DNA of 64,000 bases from NCBI GenBank assembly GCA_015350385.1, contig WNKI01000001.1, positions 8,604,130 to 8,668,129 on the forward strand, given 5' to 3'. The notes under the pieces were generated by a model, which was not told where the DNA came from, ran no database searches, and saw only the letters and a program-made list of their open reading frames with translations. This DNA is from Aculops lycopersici (lineage: Eukaryota > Arthropoda > Arachnida > Trombidiformes > Eriophyidae). Position 1 is the first letter of the stretch. Each line of letters starts with the position of its first letter. The position numbers were made by a program, and so were the translations under genes. Shown in pieces: positions 42,838-51,908 of this stretch.

Positions 42838-44466
42838 TCATTTATTGCTCTTGGCCAATCTCTCTCTTCTCTTCTTGACATGTTTCGGCACCTTGTTTGT
42901 GGTTCGCTTTAGTCTAGCCGCCTCCTTGAGTGCCTTTTTTCGCGCTCGTTTCGTCTCCAAGTCCTCGTTCTTATCCCGCGTGAACATAGCTAACTTTTCC
43001 TGCTTCTCTGGGTCCGGTGTTGACTCCTGCTCGCCATTGTCTGAAGCGTTATCTGACTCGCTCGAGACCGAGCCTTGGTTCTCGCTACCTGACGAAGATA
43101 CATCATCGCCACCTGAGTTTCCCTTGCCATGGTCGCGCAACTTTTCCCTGGCACTGAGCACAGGTAGTCGCTGATCGTCATCGTCGTTGTCAGACGCTAA
43201 GCTAGAGATTGAATCTAATTCCTCGTCGCTTTCGGATTCACCAACGCTGCCGCCATCTTTCAAGGACATGCTCTTGATACGCTGCATTATTTCGTCCCCA
43301 GGTAATTTCGTTGGATCAATGGCGGCAACCTCGGAGGCTCCCAAGAGGTCGGCTGAGTCTCTGTCCTCTAGTAACCTAGGTCCCGCTCGAGGTCCAGTCA
43401 AGTCGTCACGCATTCCCGTAAGAGTTTGGTACAAAATCATTTGATCAGAACTCTTGCCTTGACGAGCCAATCTAACATCCTTCTCAAAGTTTATCACATC
43501 ATCTAATCGCTGAGGAATGTATGCACTCTTGAACACCTCATCGTCCAACTTCTCATGCTCGCTGCGCTTCTCTGCAGTCCTCTTCGAGGCAATCTCATTT
43601 AAAGTGGCCAAATAATCGTCAATATTTTCCTTGTTTATATTTGGATCTGTTATAAAGTCAAACAACTCGCGCGTTGTCAAGGTTGCGACTTCCTTTTTGC
43701 TAAAATAATCATTGACATTCGAGCAATCCTTTCGCAGAAACTCCAATGCCATCACGTGATCATGCTCGACGGATTGCGAAACATCTATGATGTAAATCTC
43801 GTCATCGAGTAGGATGACATTGAACTCACTTAGATCGGCGTGGACTAGCTTGCAATCTTGGAAGAGACGTCGCATGTAAACAACTAGCTTTAGGTAGATG
43901 GCACAATATCTTGCTTGATCCTTAACAACCGCATTCTTCAGCAGCGGAGCTGGTAGCCCATCGCGACCAATCATATCCATGAGAAGGACGTGGCCTTTGA
44001 GTAGGTAGGGTTTGGGGCATGGAATCCCCGCCTGGTAGATTCTAGACAAATTGCGCATTTCTTTCTCGGCCCAAGTTTGAACTAGTTTACGTGGGTTGCT
44101 ACGACAATATCCCCGGCGAAATCTAAACTCTCCCTGCACGTACTTATCTCTATCCTTGAATATAAGAATGGATGTTTTGTAGATTTTTATTACGCGATCC
44201 TCGCCCGACTCTGTTGTTGCTTGATAAACATTTGCTTCTTTTCCTGTTGATACACATCCATGAATCTCGGATATGTGACCTTGATTCACTATTTTAGATA
44301 GAATTCTAATAGTTCTTGGATCTAACACTTGATCAACAGTAGCTCTATCGGCCTTATCTTTGATCCTAAACCTCAGGGCATCTAGTCTCTTCTCCGTTCT
44401 CTTTAAATGGTTCGCAGTTGCATTGCTGATTGGATAATCTGCATCTTCCTTGATTCTTTTGTCCAT
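42838..44466 (-). CDS. RIOK1: RIO kinase 1 (RIOK1), single coding exon
   Basis: A 542-residue protein close to the usual RIOK1 length. RIOK1 is an atypical kinase/ATPase that acts in cytoplasmic maturation of the 40S ribosomal subunit. Seen: STGKEANVY (73-81, RIO P-loop), a lysine in VIKIYK (about 94), HADLSEFN with the catalytic Asp (about 211), and IDVSQSVEHDH with the metal-binding Asp (about 228), followed by LEFLRKDCSNVNDYF, all typical of RIO1. The C-terminus is acidic and serine-rich, then ends in a lysine/arginine-rich tail (KKRRERLAKSNK), as in other RIOK1 proteins. The start ATG lies after an AT-rich leader. It is divergent from PUF60 and has no coding introns. The AATAAA signal overlaps the stop codon. 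Confidence 0.96.
   Translation of the reverse strand: MDKRIKEDADYPISNATANHLKRTEKRLDALRFRIKDKADRATVDQVLDPRTIRILSKIVNQGHISEIHGCVSTGKEANVYQATTESGEDRVIKIYKTSILIFKDRDKYVQGEFRFRRGYCRSNPRKLVQTWAEKEMRNLSRIYQAGIPCPKPYLLKGHVLLMDMIGRDGLPAPLLKNAVVKDQARYCAIYLKLVVYMRRLFQDCKLVHADLSEFNVILLDDEIYIIDVSQSVEHDHVMALEFLRKDCSNVNDYFSKKEVATLTTRELFDFITDPNINKENIDDYLATLNEIASKRTAEKRSEHEKLDDEVFKSAYIPQRLDDVINFEKDVRLARQGKSSDQMILYQTLTGMRDDLTGPRAGPRLLEDRDSADLLGASEVAAIDPTKLPGDEIMQRIKSMSLKDGGSVGESESDEELDSISSLASDNDDDDQRLPVLSAREKLRDHGKGNSGGDDVSSSGSENQGSVSSESDNASDNGEQESTPDPEKQEKLAMFTRDKNEDLETKRARKKALKEAARLKRTTNKVPKHVKKRRERLAKSNK
42841..42846 (-). terminator. Poly(A) signal overlapping the RIOK1 stop codon
   Basis: The last codons read AGC AAT AAA TGA on the minus strand, so AATAAA spans the last two sense codons. 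No other AATAAA is seen in the next 150 nt, which implies a 3' UTR of only about 10-30 nt. Confidence 0.55.
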
Positions 44467-44806
44467 CTTGCTCTATTATTAATAATATATAATATATATA
44501 ACTTCACTTGGCGTGTTTAATTAACTGATTTGGAATAACGTTTCCATGATTGGTGCACTATTTGATAGAGTTCCAAAGGCAACCATGTGCGTGGATGGCA
44601 GAAATCTAATTTGCGAGATTGTAAACACACGCCGCTCAATTTTTCCATGCGGATTTGTGTGTAAGAGAAAATGGTGAAAACAAACAAAAACAAAGTTTTG
44701 GCCACCTATTTGGCCCTACAATGCCTGTCAACCCTTATTCTCTATCCAATAATGTGATTTATTTTATTTTTACTCGATAGCATTAAACCACCGATATTAA
44801 GCAATC
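44467..44806. promoter_or_regulatory. Bidirectional promoter between RIOK1 and PUF60
   Basis: The 340 bp between the two divergent start codons must hold both leaders and both core promoters. A CCAAT word is present near 44747 and an AT-rich (ATATA) stretch lies next to the RIOK1 ATG. Both products are housekeeping RNA/ribosome factors, which fits co-regulation, though that is inference. Confidence 0.7.
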
Positions 44807-46231
44807 ATGTCCAAGATATCAGCAGCTCAAACCGGCATCCTAATGCCGGGCCCTGGAGGAGTTCGGCTCAATGAGTTATTAGCTAGACTATCTCCTCTCA
44901 CAGCCGAACAGATGGAGTCCGTGAATCGAGCCAAGAAGTATGCATTAGAGCAGAGCATGAAGAGCTTGCTTCAGAAACAAGTGGCCCCAAGTTCTCAGCA
45001 CCAACAGCAAAAGTCTGTCCAGAGACACCAAGCTTTGGTGTTGATGTGTCGAGTTTACGTTGGTAGCATTAGTTTTGAGGTGCGGGAAGAGACGATCAAA
45101 GGAATCTTCAGTCCATTTGGCGCCATCAAGTCTATAAATATGTCATGGGATCCCATATCCTTGAAACACAAAGGATTTGCTTTTGTCGAATATGAAATAC
45201 CTGAGGCAGCGCAACTGGCATTGGAACAAATGAACGGAGTTCAGGTCGGTGGGCGACAGATTAAAGTTGGCCGGCCCTCGAATATGCCTCAAGCTGCGCC
45301 GATTATTCAGCAAATCCAAGAGGAATGCAAGAGTAACAACCGAATTTATATAGCAAACATTCACCCAGATTTATCAGAGCAAGAGCTGCATGATTTATTT
45401 GATCCCTTTGGTAAAGTTAGAAGTTGCAACTTGGCCATGACACCAAACGTTGAACAACCCCAACATCGGGGCTACGGGTTTATAGAGTTCGAGACTGAGG
45501 CTGCGGCAAGTGAAGCGCTAACAATGGACAAATGTGATTTGGGCGGTGGTCAGGCATTGCATGTTTGTCGAGCCACCACACCTGCCGAGAATTTAACTAT
45601 TTATGGAACGTTGGATGTTGAGAAATCCACCGCCTCCGCGGCAACAGCAACAGTAACAACAAAACTTGGCGAAGAAACGCCGAGCAACCCTGATAATAAT
45701 AATTTCACAGAAACAATTGAGACTGTTGAACGGGCTGATGACCAACTGAAGCCAGAGAGTCGGACACAAGCTAAGCAGCAACATGCCACCAGCGCCGCTA
45801 ATTCAGAGCAGACAAATGATCTCAGTAATGAAACTAACGGCACTAGTGGTGCCAATGTATCAAATGTCCTCATGTTACGCAATATGGTATCGGCCGACGA
45901 GGAAATCGACGATAGCTTGCAACTGGACGTTTATGAGGAGTGTGCCAAGTTTGGACCCATAACTCAGGTTGTTATTCATGTTGAAAAAGTAGCTAGTCGG
46001 CTAGAAGCTAACGATAAAACTCAGACTAATTCAGATGTCCAACAATCGGATCAAGTTAAGATATTTGTCAAGTTTAAGAACTCCAGTGGAAGCTACAACG
46101 CAAGACAGGCGCTAGACGGCAGATTCTATGCAGGCCGTCGAGTTTCGGCCGACTATTATGATCAGCAATCCTTTAAACTAAGCGACTATGGTCAACAAGC
46201 CACCCTATCCCCATTGCAACTTCCAGGGTAG
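44807..46231 (+). CDS. PUF60: PUF60 / half pint splicing factor, single coding exon
   Basis: A 474-residue protein. PUF60 binds polypyrimidine tracts and helps U2 snRNP recognise 3' splice sites in the nucleus. Seen in order: an N-terminal helix region (ALEQSMKSLL), RRM1 at about 82-160 (RVYVGSISFEV as RNP2, KGFAFVEYE as RNP1), RRM2 at about 179-258 (RIYIANIHPDL, RGYGFIEFE), a low-complexity linker rich in T, N and Q, and a C-terminal U2AF-homology motif at about 352-456 ending ALDGRFYAGRRVSADYYDQQSF. The UHM Arg-X-Phe loop reads R-F-Y here, an aromatic replacement at the third position. The start is at the first ATG after the shared promoter; no coding intron. It ends 151 bp before the formin stop codon on the other strand. 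Confidence 0.95.
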   Translation: MSKISAAQTGILMPGPGGVRLNELLARLSPLTAEQMESVNRAKKYALEQSMKSLLQKQVAPSSQHQQQKSVQRHQALVLMCRVYVGSISFEVREETIKGIFSPFGAIKSINMSWDPISLKHKGFAFVEYEIPEAAQLALEQMNGVQVGGRQIKVGRPSNMPQAAPIIQQIQEECKSNNRIYIANIHPDLSEQELHDLFDPFGKVRSCNLAMTPNVEQPQHRGYGFIEFETEAAASEALTMDKCDLGGGQALHVCRATTPAENLTIYGTLDVEKSTASAATATVTTKLGEETPSNPDNNNFTETIETVERADDQLKPESRTQAKQQHATSAANSEQTNDLSNETNGTSGANVSNVLMLRNMVSADEEIDDSLQLDVYEECAKFGPITQVVIHVEKVASRLEANDKTQTNSDVQQSDQVKIFVKFKNSSGSYNARQALDGRFYAGRRVSADYYDQQSFKLSDYGQQATLSPLQLPG

Positions 46232-46295
46232 TGGATTGAGTAACGCAAGAAACAAGAGATTTCGTGGTATTGATGATAAATGCAAACAATTTCGT

Positions 46296-46301
46296 TTTAT
46301 T
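46296..46301 (-). terminator. Poly(A) signal of the formin-like gene
   Basis: AATAAA on the minus strand 82 nt after the formin stop codon, only 65 nt from the PUF60 stop on the opposite strand. The two 3' UTRs therefore probably overlap. No canonical AATAAA is seen for PUF60 in this gap; GATAAA near 46275 is the nearest variant. Confidence 0.6.
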
Positions 46302-46382
46302 TAACGAGGTCCTGAATTCATATCATTCGGTGTGTCGGTTATAGTTGTTATCAAAGTAGTATCAATAGTAATAGTCGGTTGG

Positions 46383-48239
46383 TTAATTGCCGCGCGTTCG
46401 TCGGATGCTCTTGCGCGATCCGTCTACGCGTCGGTATGGCTCCACTTTTAGGCCAGAGATCAAATTGTCCAAAGTTCCATGCGAAACTTCTTTCTTGTTT
46501 AACAGGCGACCGTCCGAGTTTGGCTCACCTGTCGCTGTCGTTGAGTTAGCTAGCTCGCCGTTGCTAGTTGTTCCATTTGCTTGGTTGGTACTGATGTTGT
46601 TGTTGTTCATAGCGCCCGTGGCGGTGGCAGCTTCCATAGAGGCCGCCAACTTCTTCTTGGCTCGCATCGCCTGTTGCTCTTGAATTTGCTTCCGAAGTTC
46701 CTCGTCAAACTTTCGCTTCTCAGCTAGCTTGTTGTCTATTTGGCACTGCTTGAAATTCTTCAAATGTCTTAGGAATATGGAAAATAATGACGATGACTCG
46801 ATGGTTCTCGGGTTCTCGCCAAAATATTGCGCCGACTCGTTGAATTCCTTTTGGGCTCGTTGAATCGCGTCACGAATCTCAATTATATCACAGGATCTAG
46901 ACTTGATGAACTTTTGCAATCTAACAATAGTCTCGTCCATGGGTGATTTTAGGGGATTGGGGGAAACTGGACGGTGGTCGTTGTTTCCGGACGCCGTTGA
47001 AGTGGCCAATTCAAGTGCCTCGGCGGCCGCGCACCTCACATGCAACTCTTTAATGCACATTTCTATTCCCCTCTCAAACTCCTTGACTTCCATCATGAGA
47101 GTTTCGAGAGATACATTAGCCGCCTGTTCAAGTTCGCTCATTAGGCTATCGAAGTCGTAGGGCATCTTGATGGAGTCTAGATCTAGGGCGCCAGCGCCGC
47201 CGCCACCTAGTGGCGAGATCTTCTTTGCCGCGAAACCTAAACTAGGCGAGCCTCGGTTATTGTTGGTCTTACCGTCGGCTTGCATCGAGGGAGCCATCTT
47301 GGCCTTCTCTTTGGCATTGAGGTTCTTAAGGATAGTGTCCACGATGAAGTGCAACAAGTTGCGTGACTTGTCCTGAGTCGACTTAGCCTCGCTCACCATA
47401 TCCAATGCCTGCAACTTAAAGCCATAAGCCGGAGCTGAGGCTAGTGAGCGCGATGAGCTGTTTAAATAATTACCAAAGACTAGGATATACTCGAGTAGAA
47501 TTCGAATTCCCTCTGATTCTCTCAGTGATCTAGAAGCACTTTCAACACATTCGATCTTTGCCTTTGTGGTGGCCAACAGGTCGCCAGAATCGGTGTTCGA
47601 GCTACTGTAAGAATGTGACGAGCTTACGGTGTTTTGATTTCCAGCTTGAGGGCCGCCGCCGCTGACTTCTAGGTTCTTCATGTAGAACATGATCTTAATC
47701 TTTTGCTCCAATCTATCAACTTTGCTCATGTGACAGAGGAACTTATCCTCATCGGTCAAAGCACTCAATGGCTTGCCCGACGACTCGTACTCTTGATAGG
47801 CCTTTACCTCTTGGGCATTCGGTATCATTCGCATTAAAATCTCGATGCTATCCAGCGACAATTGATCTATATCCAAACGGTTAATGCTACTTACAAGTAG
47901 ATCAGTAGGAACAGATAATTTTCGCAAACTAATGGCCATGTTACGCAGTCTATTGTGCTCCAGGAACGAAACTTTCTCCGGCTGCTTGAATCGCTTTTGG
48001 TCTCCATGTGCAGTGCCATGACCGTTGGACGAGACCGTTGCGCTAGTTCCATCGGTGGCCAGTTCGTTGTTGCCATTGAGATTGTTGGCTTTGCCCAAGT
48101 TGTTATTTCCTAACCTCGTCTGCTCCCCATGTGGCCTCGACTTTTGGCCCAACTTGAACTGTTCCTCAAAGTCATCGAAGTTGATCGACTTGATAATCTT
48201 CTCTTCGTCGTGGAATTCGTTGAAGATTGTGCCTCGAAC
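46383..48239 (-). CDS. Frl: Formin-like protein (FMNL/Frl), exon 3: FH2 domain and C-terminal DAD
   Basis: This exon starts at the acceptor CAG|GTTCGAGG and joins exon 2 in phase 0, giving WLTLKPQQ-VRGTIFNEF, which matches the formin pattern FNW-ALKP-Q--GT-FNE. It carries most of the FH2 domain (actin nucleation and barbed-end binding): FLEHNRLRNMAISLRK, the LVFGNYLNSSSR helix and YFGENP near residue 1340 of the whole protein. An N/S/G-rich insert interrupts FH2. Near residue 1454, TLDNLISGLK followed by a basic tail fits a diaphanous autoregulatory domain, so the protein is probably autoinhibited through the N-terminal DID. The stop at 46383 gives a predicted full length of 1482 residues with exons 1 and 2. 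Confidence 0.93.
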   Translation of the reverse strand, partial: VRGTIFNEFHDEEKIIKSINFDDFEEQFKLGQKSRPHGEQTRLGNNNLGKANNLNGNNELATDGTSATVSSNGHGTAHGDQKRFKQPEKVSFLEHNRLRNMAISLRKLSVPTDLLVSSINRLDIDQLSLDSIEILMRMIPNAQEVKAYQEYESSGKPLSALTDEDKFLCHMSKVDRLEQKIKIMFYMKNLEVSGGGPQAGNQNTVSSSHSYSSSNTDSGDLLATTKAKIECVESASRSLRESEGIRILLEYILVFGNYLNSSSRSLASAPAYGFKLQALDMVSEAKSTQDKSRNLLHFIVDTILKNLNAKEKAKMAPSMQADGKTNNNRGSPSLGFAAKKISPLGGGGAGALDLDSIKMPYDFDSLMSELEQAANVSLETLMMEVKEFERGIEMCIKELHVRCAAAEALELATSTASGNNDHRPVSPNPLKSPMDETIVRLQKFIKSRSCDIIEIRDAIQRAQKEFNESAQYFGENPRTIESSSLFSIFLRHLKNFKQCQIDNKLAEKRKFDEELRKQIQEQQAMRAKKKLAASMEAATATGAMNNNNISTNQANGTTSNGELANSTTATGEPNSDGRLLNKKEVSHGTLDNLISGLKVEPYRRVDGSRKSIRRTRGN

Positions 48240-51200
48240 CTGAACATTGTTTTTTGTTTTTGTTTATGGGAGAAAATATTGAATGGCAATGAATAACCAT
48301 AATGGGATCAGGTAATTAGTCAGTGAGTTGCTCTAATATATTAGTGTATTGTAGTCGAATTAGTTCAGGTCAACTACTACTACTACTACTGCCACTACAA
48401 TTGTGCAGATGTAGAGAAGACGAGGAAGTTGCGACTTGATTAATTGTTAATTGAGCGAAGAACTAAGGAGTAGCAATAGCAGAAGGAGCAATAAGAAAGG
48501 CGAACGAGTTTGGTAGGCGACGGTTCGAGTGAACTTGCTAATTAAGTGGCCGAACAGGCAAGCCAACTAAAGGTGGCGAGCAACAGGTAGTTGGTAGCAG
48601 GTAGCAGGAGATATCTGGAGTAGCAAAAGTGTTGGCTGCTCATCAGATAAAACCAAAACAGCGCCTGTTCGCCCTACGGATTTCACCTTTCTTCTTTGGA
48701 CAGTGGCCGTCTCGTCTCGCTTGCCGCTTGGTTGCAACCCTTTTGATAAATGCCGCCTCCACCAACAATCAGAGGTCTCTCTGTGCCAGTGGCAAGAATA
48801 ATAATAATAACAACAACAACAACGACGACAATAACAAGAACAAAAATAAGATAGCGACGACAACAAAAAGCCATTGAGATATAGATGCCCGATGAAATTT
48901 CATTCCACCTGATCAAGTGAATTCATTCGCATTCATTTGATCGAAGAAAAAAAGTTACCAAAGTCAAATGAGCTAACGGCGACGCCTACGGGAAATCTGA
49001 TCATAACCGAAAAGTTTGCCACTTCCAACTTCAATCGTGTTCTCGGTTTTGCTCATCATCATCATGATCATCATGGAAAATGTTGCCGCCTAGAGTCATG
49101 AATGCTGCTCACTAGTTTGCACCGATCGAGTGGTCGCTTTGTACAAACTCAAATCAAGCGAATGAGACTCACAACAACTAACAGCTCGCTAGCCACTAAT
49201 GATTGAATAGACTCCTTTCGCCGCTAAGTTAGCCAGATACCCGTCGAACGAGAGAGTGGAGATAGCCACTTGTTGCTGGTTAGGATGAGGATGGGCGATA
49301 GCAGTTTGATTGGGCGATGGCCATAAATCATCTCTGCGTTTCCCCTTTCAGCTTGTTGTTGTTGTTGCTGCTACTACTGCTGATATTGCTACCGCTTAAA
49401 AACTTCACCTCGACCAAACTTAACTCAACTCGACTCATCTCCGCGATCTTGACGCCGATTGAATGCCATGCGATGCAATGTGAGGTTAGCTTAGGTGAGA
49501 ACGAAGAGGAAAAGAAGCAATGAGTTGCAATCGGATATAATGGCGATGGCGCCACAAATACAAGCATGAGCATCATCTTCATGATGTTGATTTAAATTCT
49601 CGCACTTGTTGTTGCTGGCGCTGACTGGTTAGCCCACTTGTAGCTGCCTCGAGCTTTCGCCTTTGTGTCGGCGATGGCATTTGAGACCGAGCGCGATTTA
49701 TCCTCGAAAAATGTGCCTAAATTCAATGGGAGATCTACTCTAGCCTCTTGAGCAACAGATAGCAACTTGGCCAATTGAGAGGTTGCAGGAAGGAAATAAA
49801 TAGACAATCGGGTGGTCAGATGTAAGAGGAGGAGAAGTGAGAGTGCAAATCGAATTGGCAAAAGCTGGTCTACCTTAGGAGTTACTGTAACTTGAGTTCA
49901 GCGTCGTTCATTGGAGAAAGCGATGACCGAGCGGCTGACCGAGAGCGTTAAAAATTGCTCAAGCGAATGGCGAAATTATGACTACTGAGGTGCTAGCATA
50001 AGCTACTAAAAGATCCGCTTAGATTGTCCCTCTCTCTCAATAGGACTTCATCTTAGTTCTGTTTTCGTCGTTTGCATCTTCGTCGACGAAGTCGTCGTCT
50101 CCCTTCTCGTCGTGGTTATCGCAAAGAAACCGCCCGAGGCGCCGGCAATTCGTGTGCTTGGTGGCAATAACAACACACACACATACATACAAACAACTAG
50201 CGGTCAACAGGTAAACGTAGTCTTGGTCGCTATCTCGTCTACCTGTTGACGCTCGCAATTCTCACTGTTCATGGAATCAACCGAACCGACCGACGGCCTA
50301 TGGGTACGACGATGACGACGATAGCGGCACCACAAACGACTCAAATTGGTTGCCATTTAATGCCGGAACTCGGCGGCTACTCTCACTGAGTGGACTTATA
50401 GCGGGTGGGTTGGTCGGTTGCCTGTCTAGATGGCTAGCTGGCTGGCCGGCCGGCGACTGTGGAAAAGAAGAACACTCGTCTCCTTGTTCATCTTCATCGT
50501 AGTTGTTGAGCGGGTCGGTCATCGTCAGCTTGGCGCTCACTTTGCAGTTGACGACTTGATGGTCAAAACGAGGGGTTCTAGTGGAGTTTAGTGGTTTTCT
50601 CCATGCATTCAAGCTCTGTTTAGTTCAGCCACCAGCGTGTGCGATTCGTGATGTCGATTTCGCGTCACTATCTTTTCATCGCGCGCAATTCAGTTCGAAG
50701 TCGTCTCCTTTCACTAGCTCACCTGTTGTTAAGGCTGCTCAACGCAATGTAACTCAGCAGACACATTTTGCCTAGTTAATTGGTGAAATGCATAACGTTT
50801 TCAGCCAGTCAACCGGTTGCGGCCAGCTAGCTGATCAATCGACTGTTCGAAACGCTTGTTGCGGTTACAAGGCGATGAGCTAGACGGGGAAAGGAGAAAG
50901 AGAAGAAGCGGCACCAAATCGAATCACACAGCTGCGTTGTGGTTACTTTGAAGTCAAGTTTTGTTTCGTTTCAACTAAAAGGGAGGCGCAAACAAGTGGC
51001 AGCAATGAAAGCAGCGGAAGCGGAGAAGGCGAAGATGTCACCCAGCGGGTTGCTTGGCCTGTTGTTTTGGTTTGCAATGCTTTGCTTTGGCCACTAATAC
51101 CCATGGTTAACATTGGTATTGGTTTAAGTTTAAGTTCGAGCTCAAACCAAAACTATCGAAACCAAGAACCCGTTTCACTTAGTACCGAGTTGAGCTGAGC

Positions 51201-51908
51201 GCCTTGGTTACAAAACCAAGGCGCGGCGAGAGCAATAAAATTATTCATAAGTATGTAAAGTCTCGTTAAGCGATGATTCATTTTACTCTTCTTTCTTTCC
51301 AAACTCTCGACCACTAGTGCGTTGGTGAGCGTCAAGTTGAGTTTCGTTCAGTTCGGTTCAGTTTAGTTTGGTTTGAGATGAACATGAAGCAAACGAAAGC
51401 GAGGATGAGGTTTGAAGAAAATTTCTAATGGATGATAAACAGCCGGATGGAGGTGAAGCGACGGCAAAGGTAATCGGTAACAAAACGATGCAAGTGTTTG
51501 GAAGTAGAGCAATTTCGTTCTTTCGGGGAGCCATTGAAAGAGTGAGTGAGCGAACGAACGAGCAAACAAGTGAGAGTTCGGTCAGTGAGAGCGACTAGTG
51601 GTCGCTGTGTTGCAATACGCAGGCCACTTGCTTGCTGAAGTTAGCATTCATACGAGTCAATGGAAGGGTAAGAAAGAAATAGTAGCGTTTCTATTGGTCA
51701 GAATATTTCGTATTCGTTTGGTTTCGCTTTCGATTGCGTCCCGTTGACTCGATCTCGAAATAAGTAAATAGGATGCAGTTGCTGCTGGTTTGTTGGGCAT
51801 AAAGAGAGTATAGCAAATAAAGAGAAAGTGGAGAGTACTCGTGCCTCTTACATGTGTAGAGCTGAAGTGGAAAAATAATGTAAAAGTTCGAAATAGGATA
51901 AAACTTAC
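48240..51908. other. Intron 2 of the formin-like gene
   Basis: A 3.67-kb intron with clear GT-AG ends (GTAAGT at its 5' side, TTCAG at its 3' side). A consensus minus donor CAG|GTGAGC near 50719 has a closed frame in the needed phase 0, so it could only end a non-coding first exon of a shorter transcript. Otherwise only simple repeats (AAT/AAC near 48800-48860, ACAC near 50172) were seen. Confidence 0.7.
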
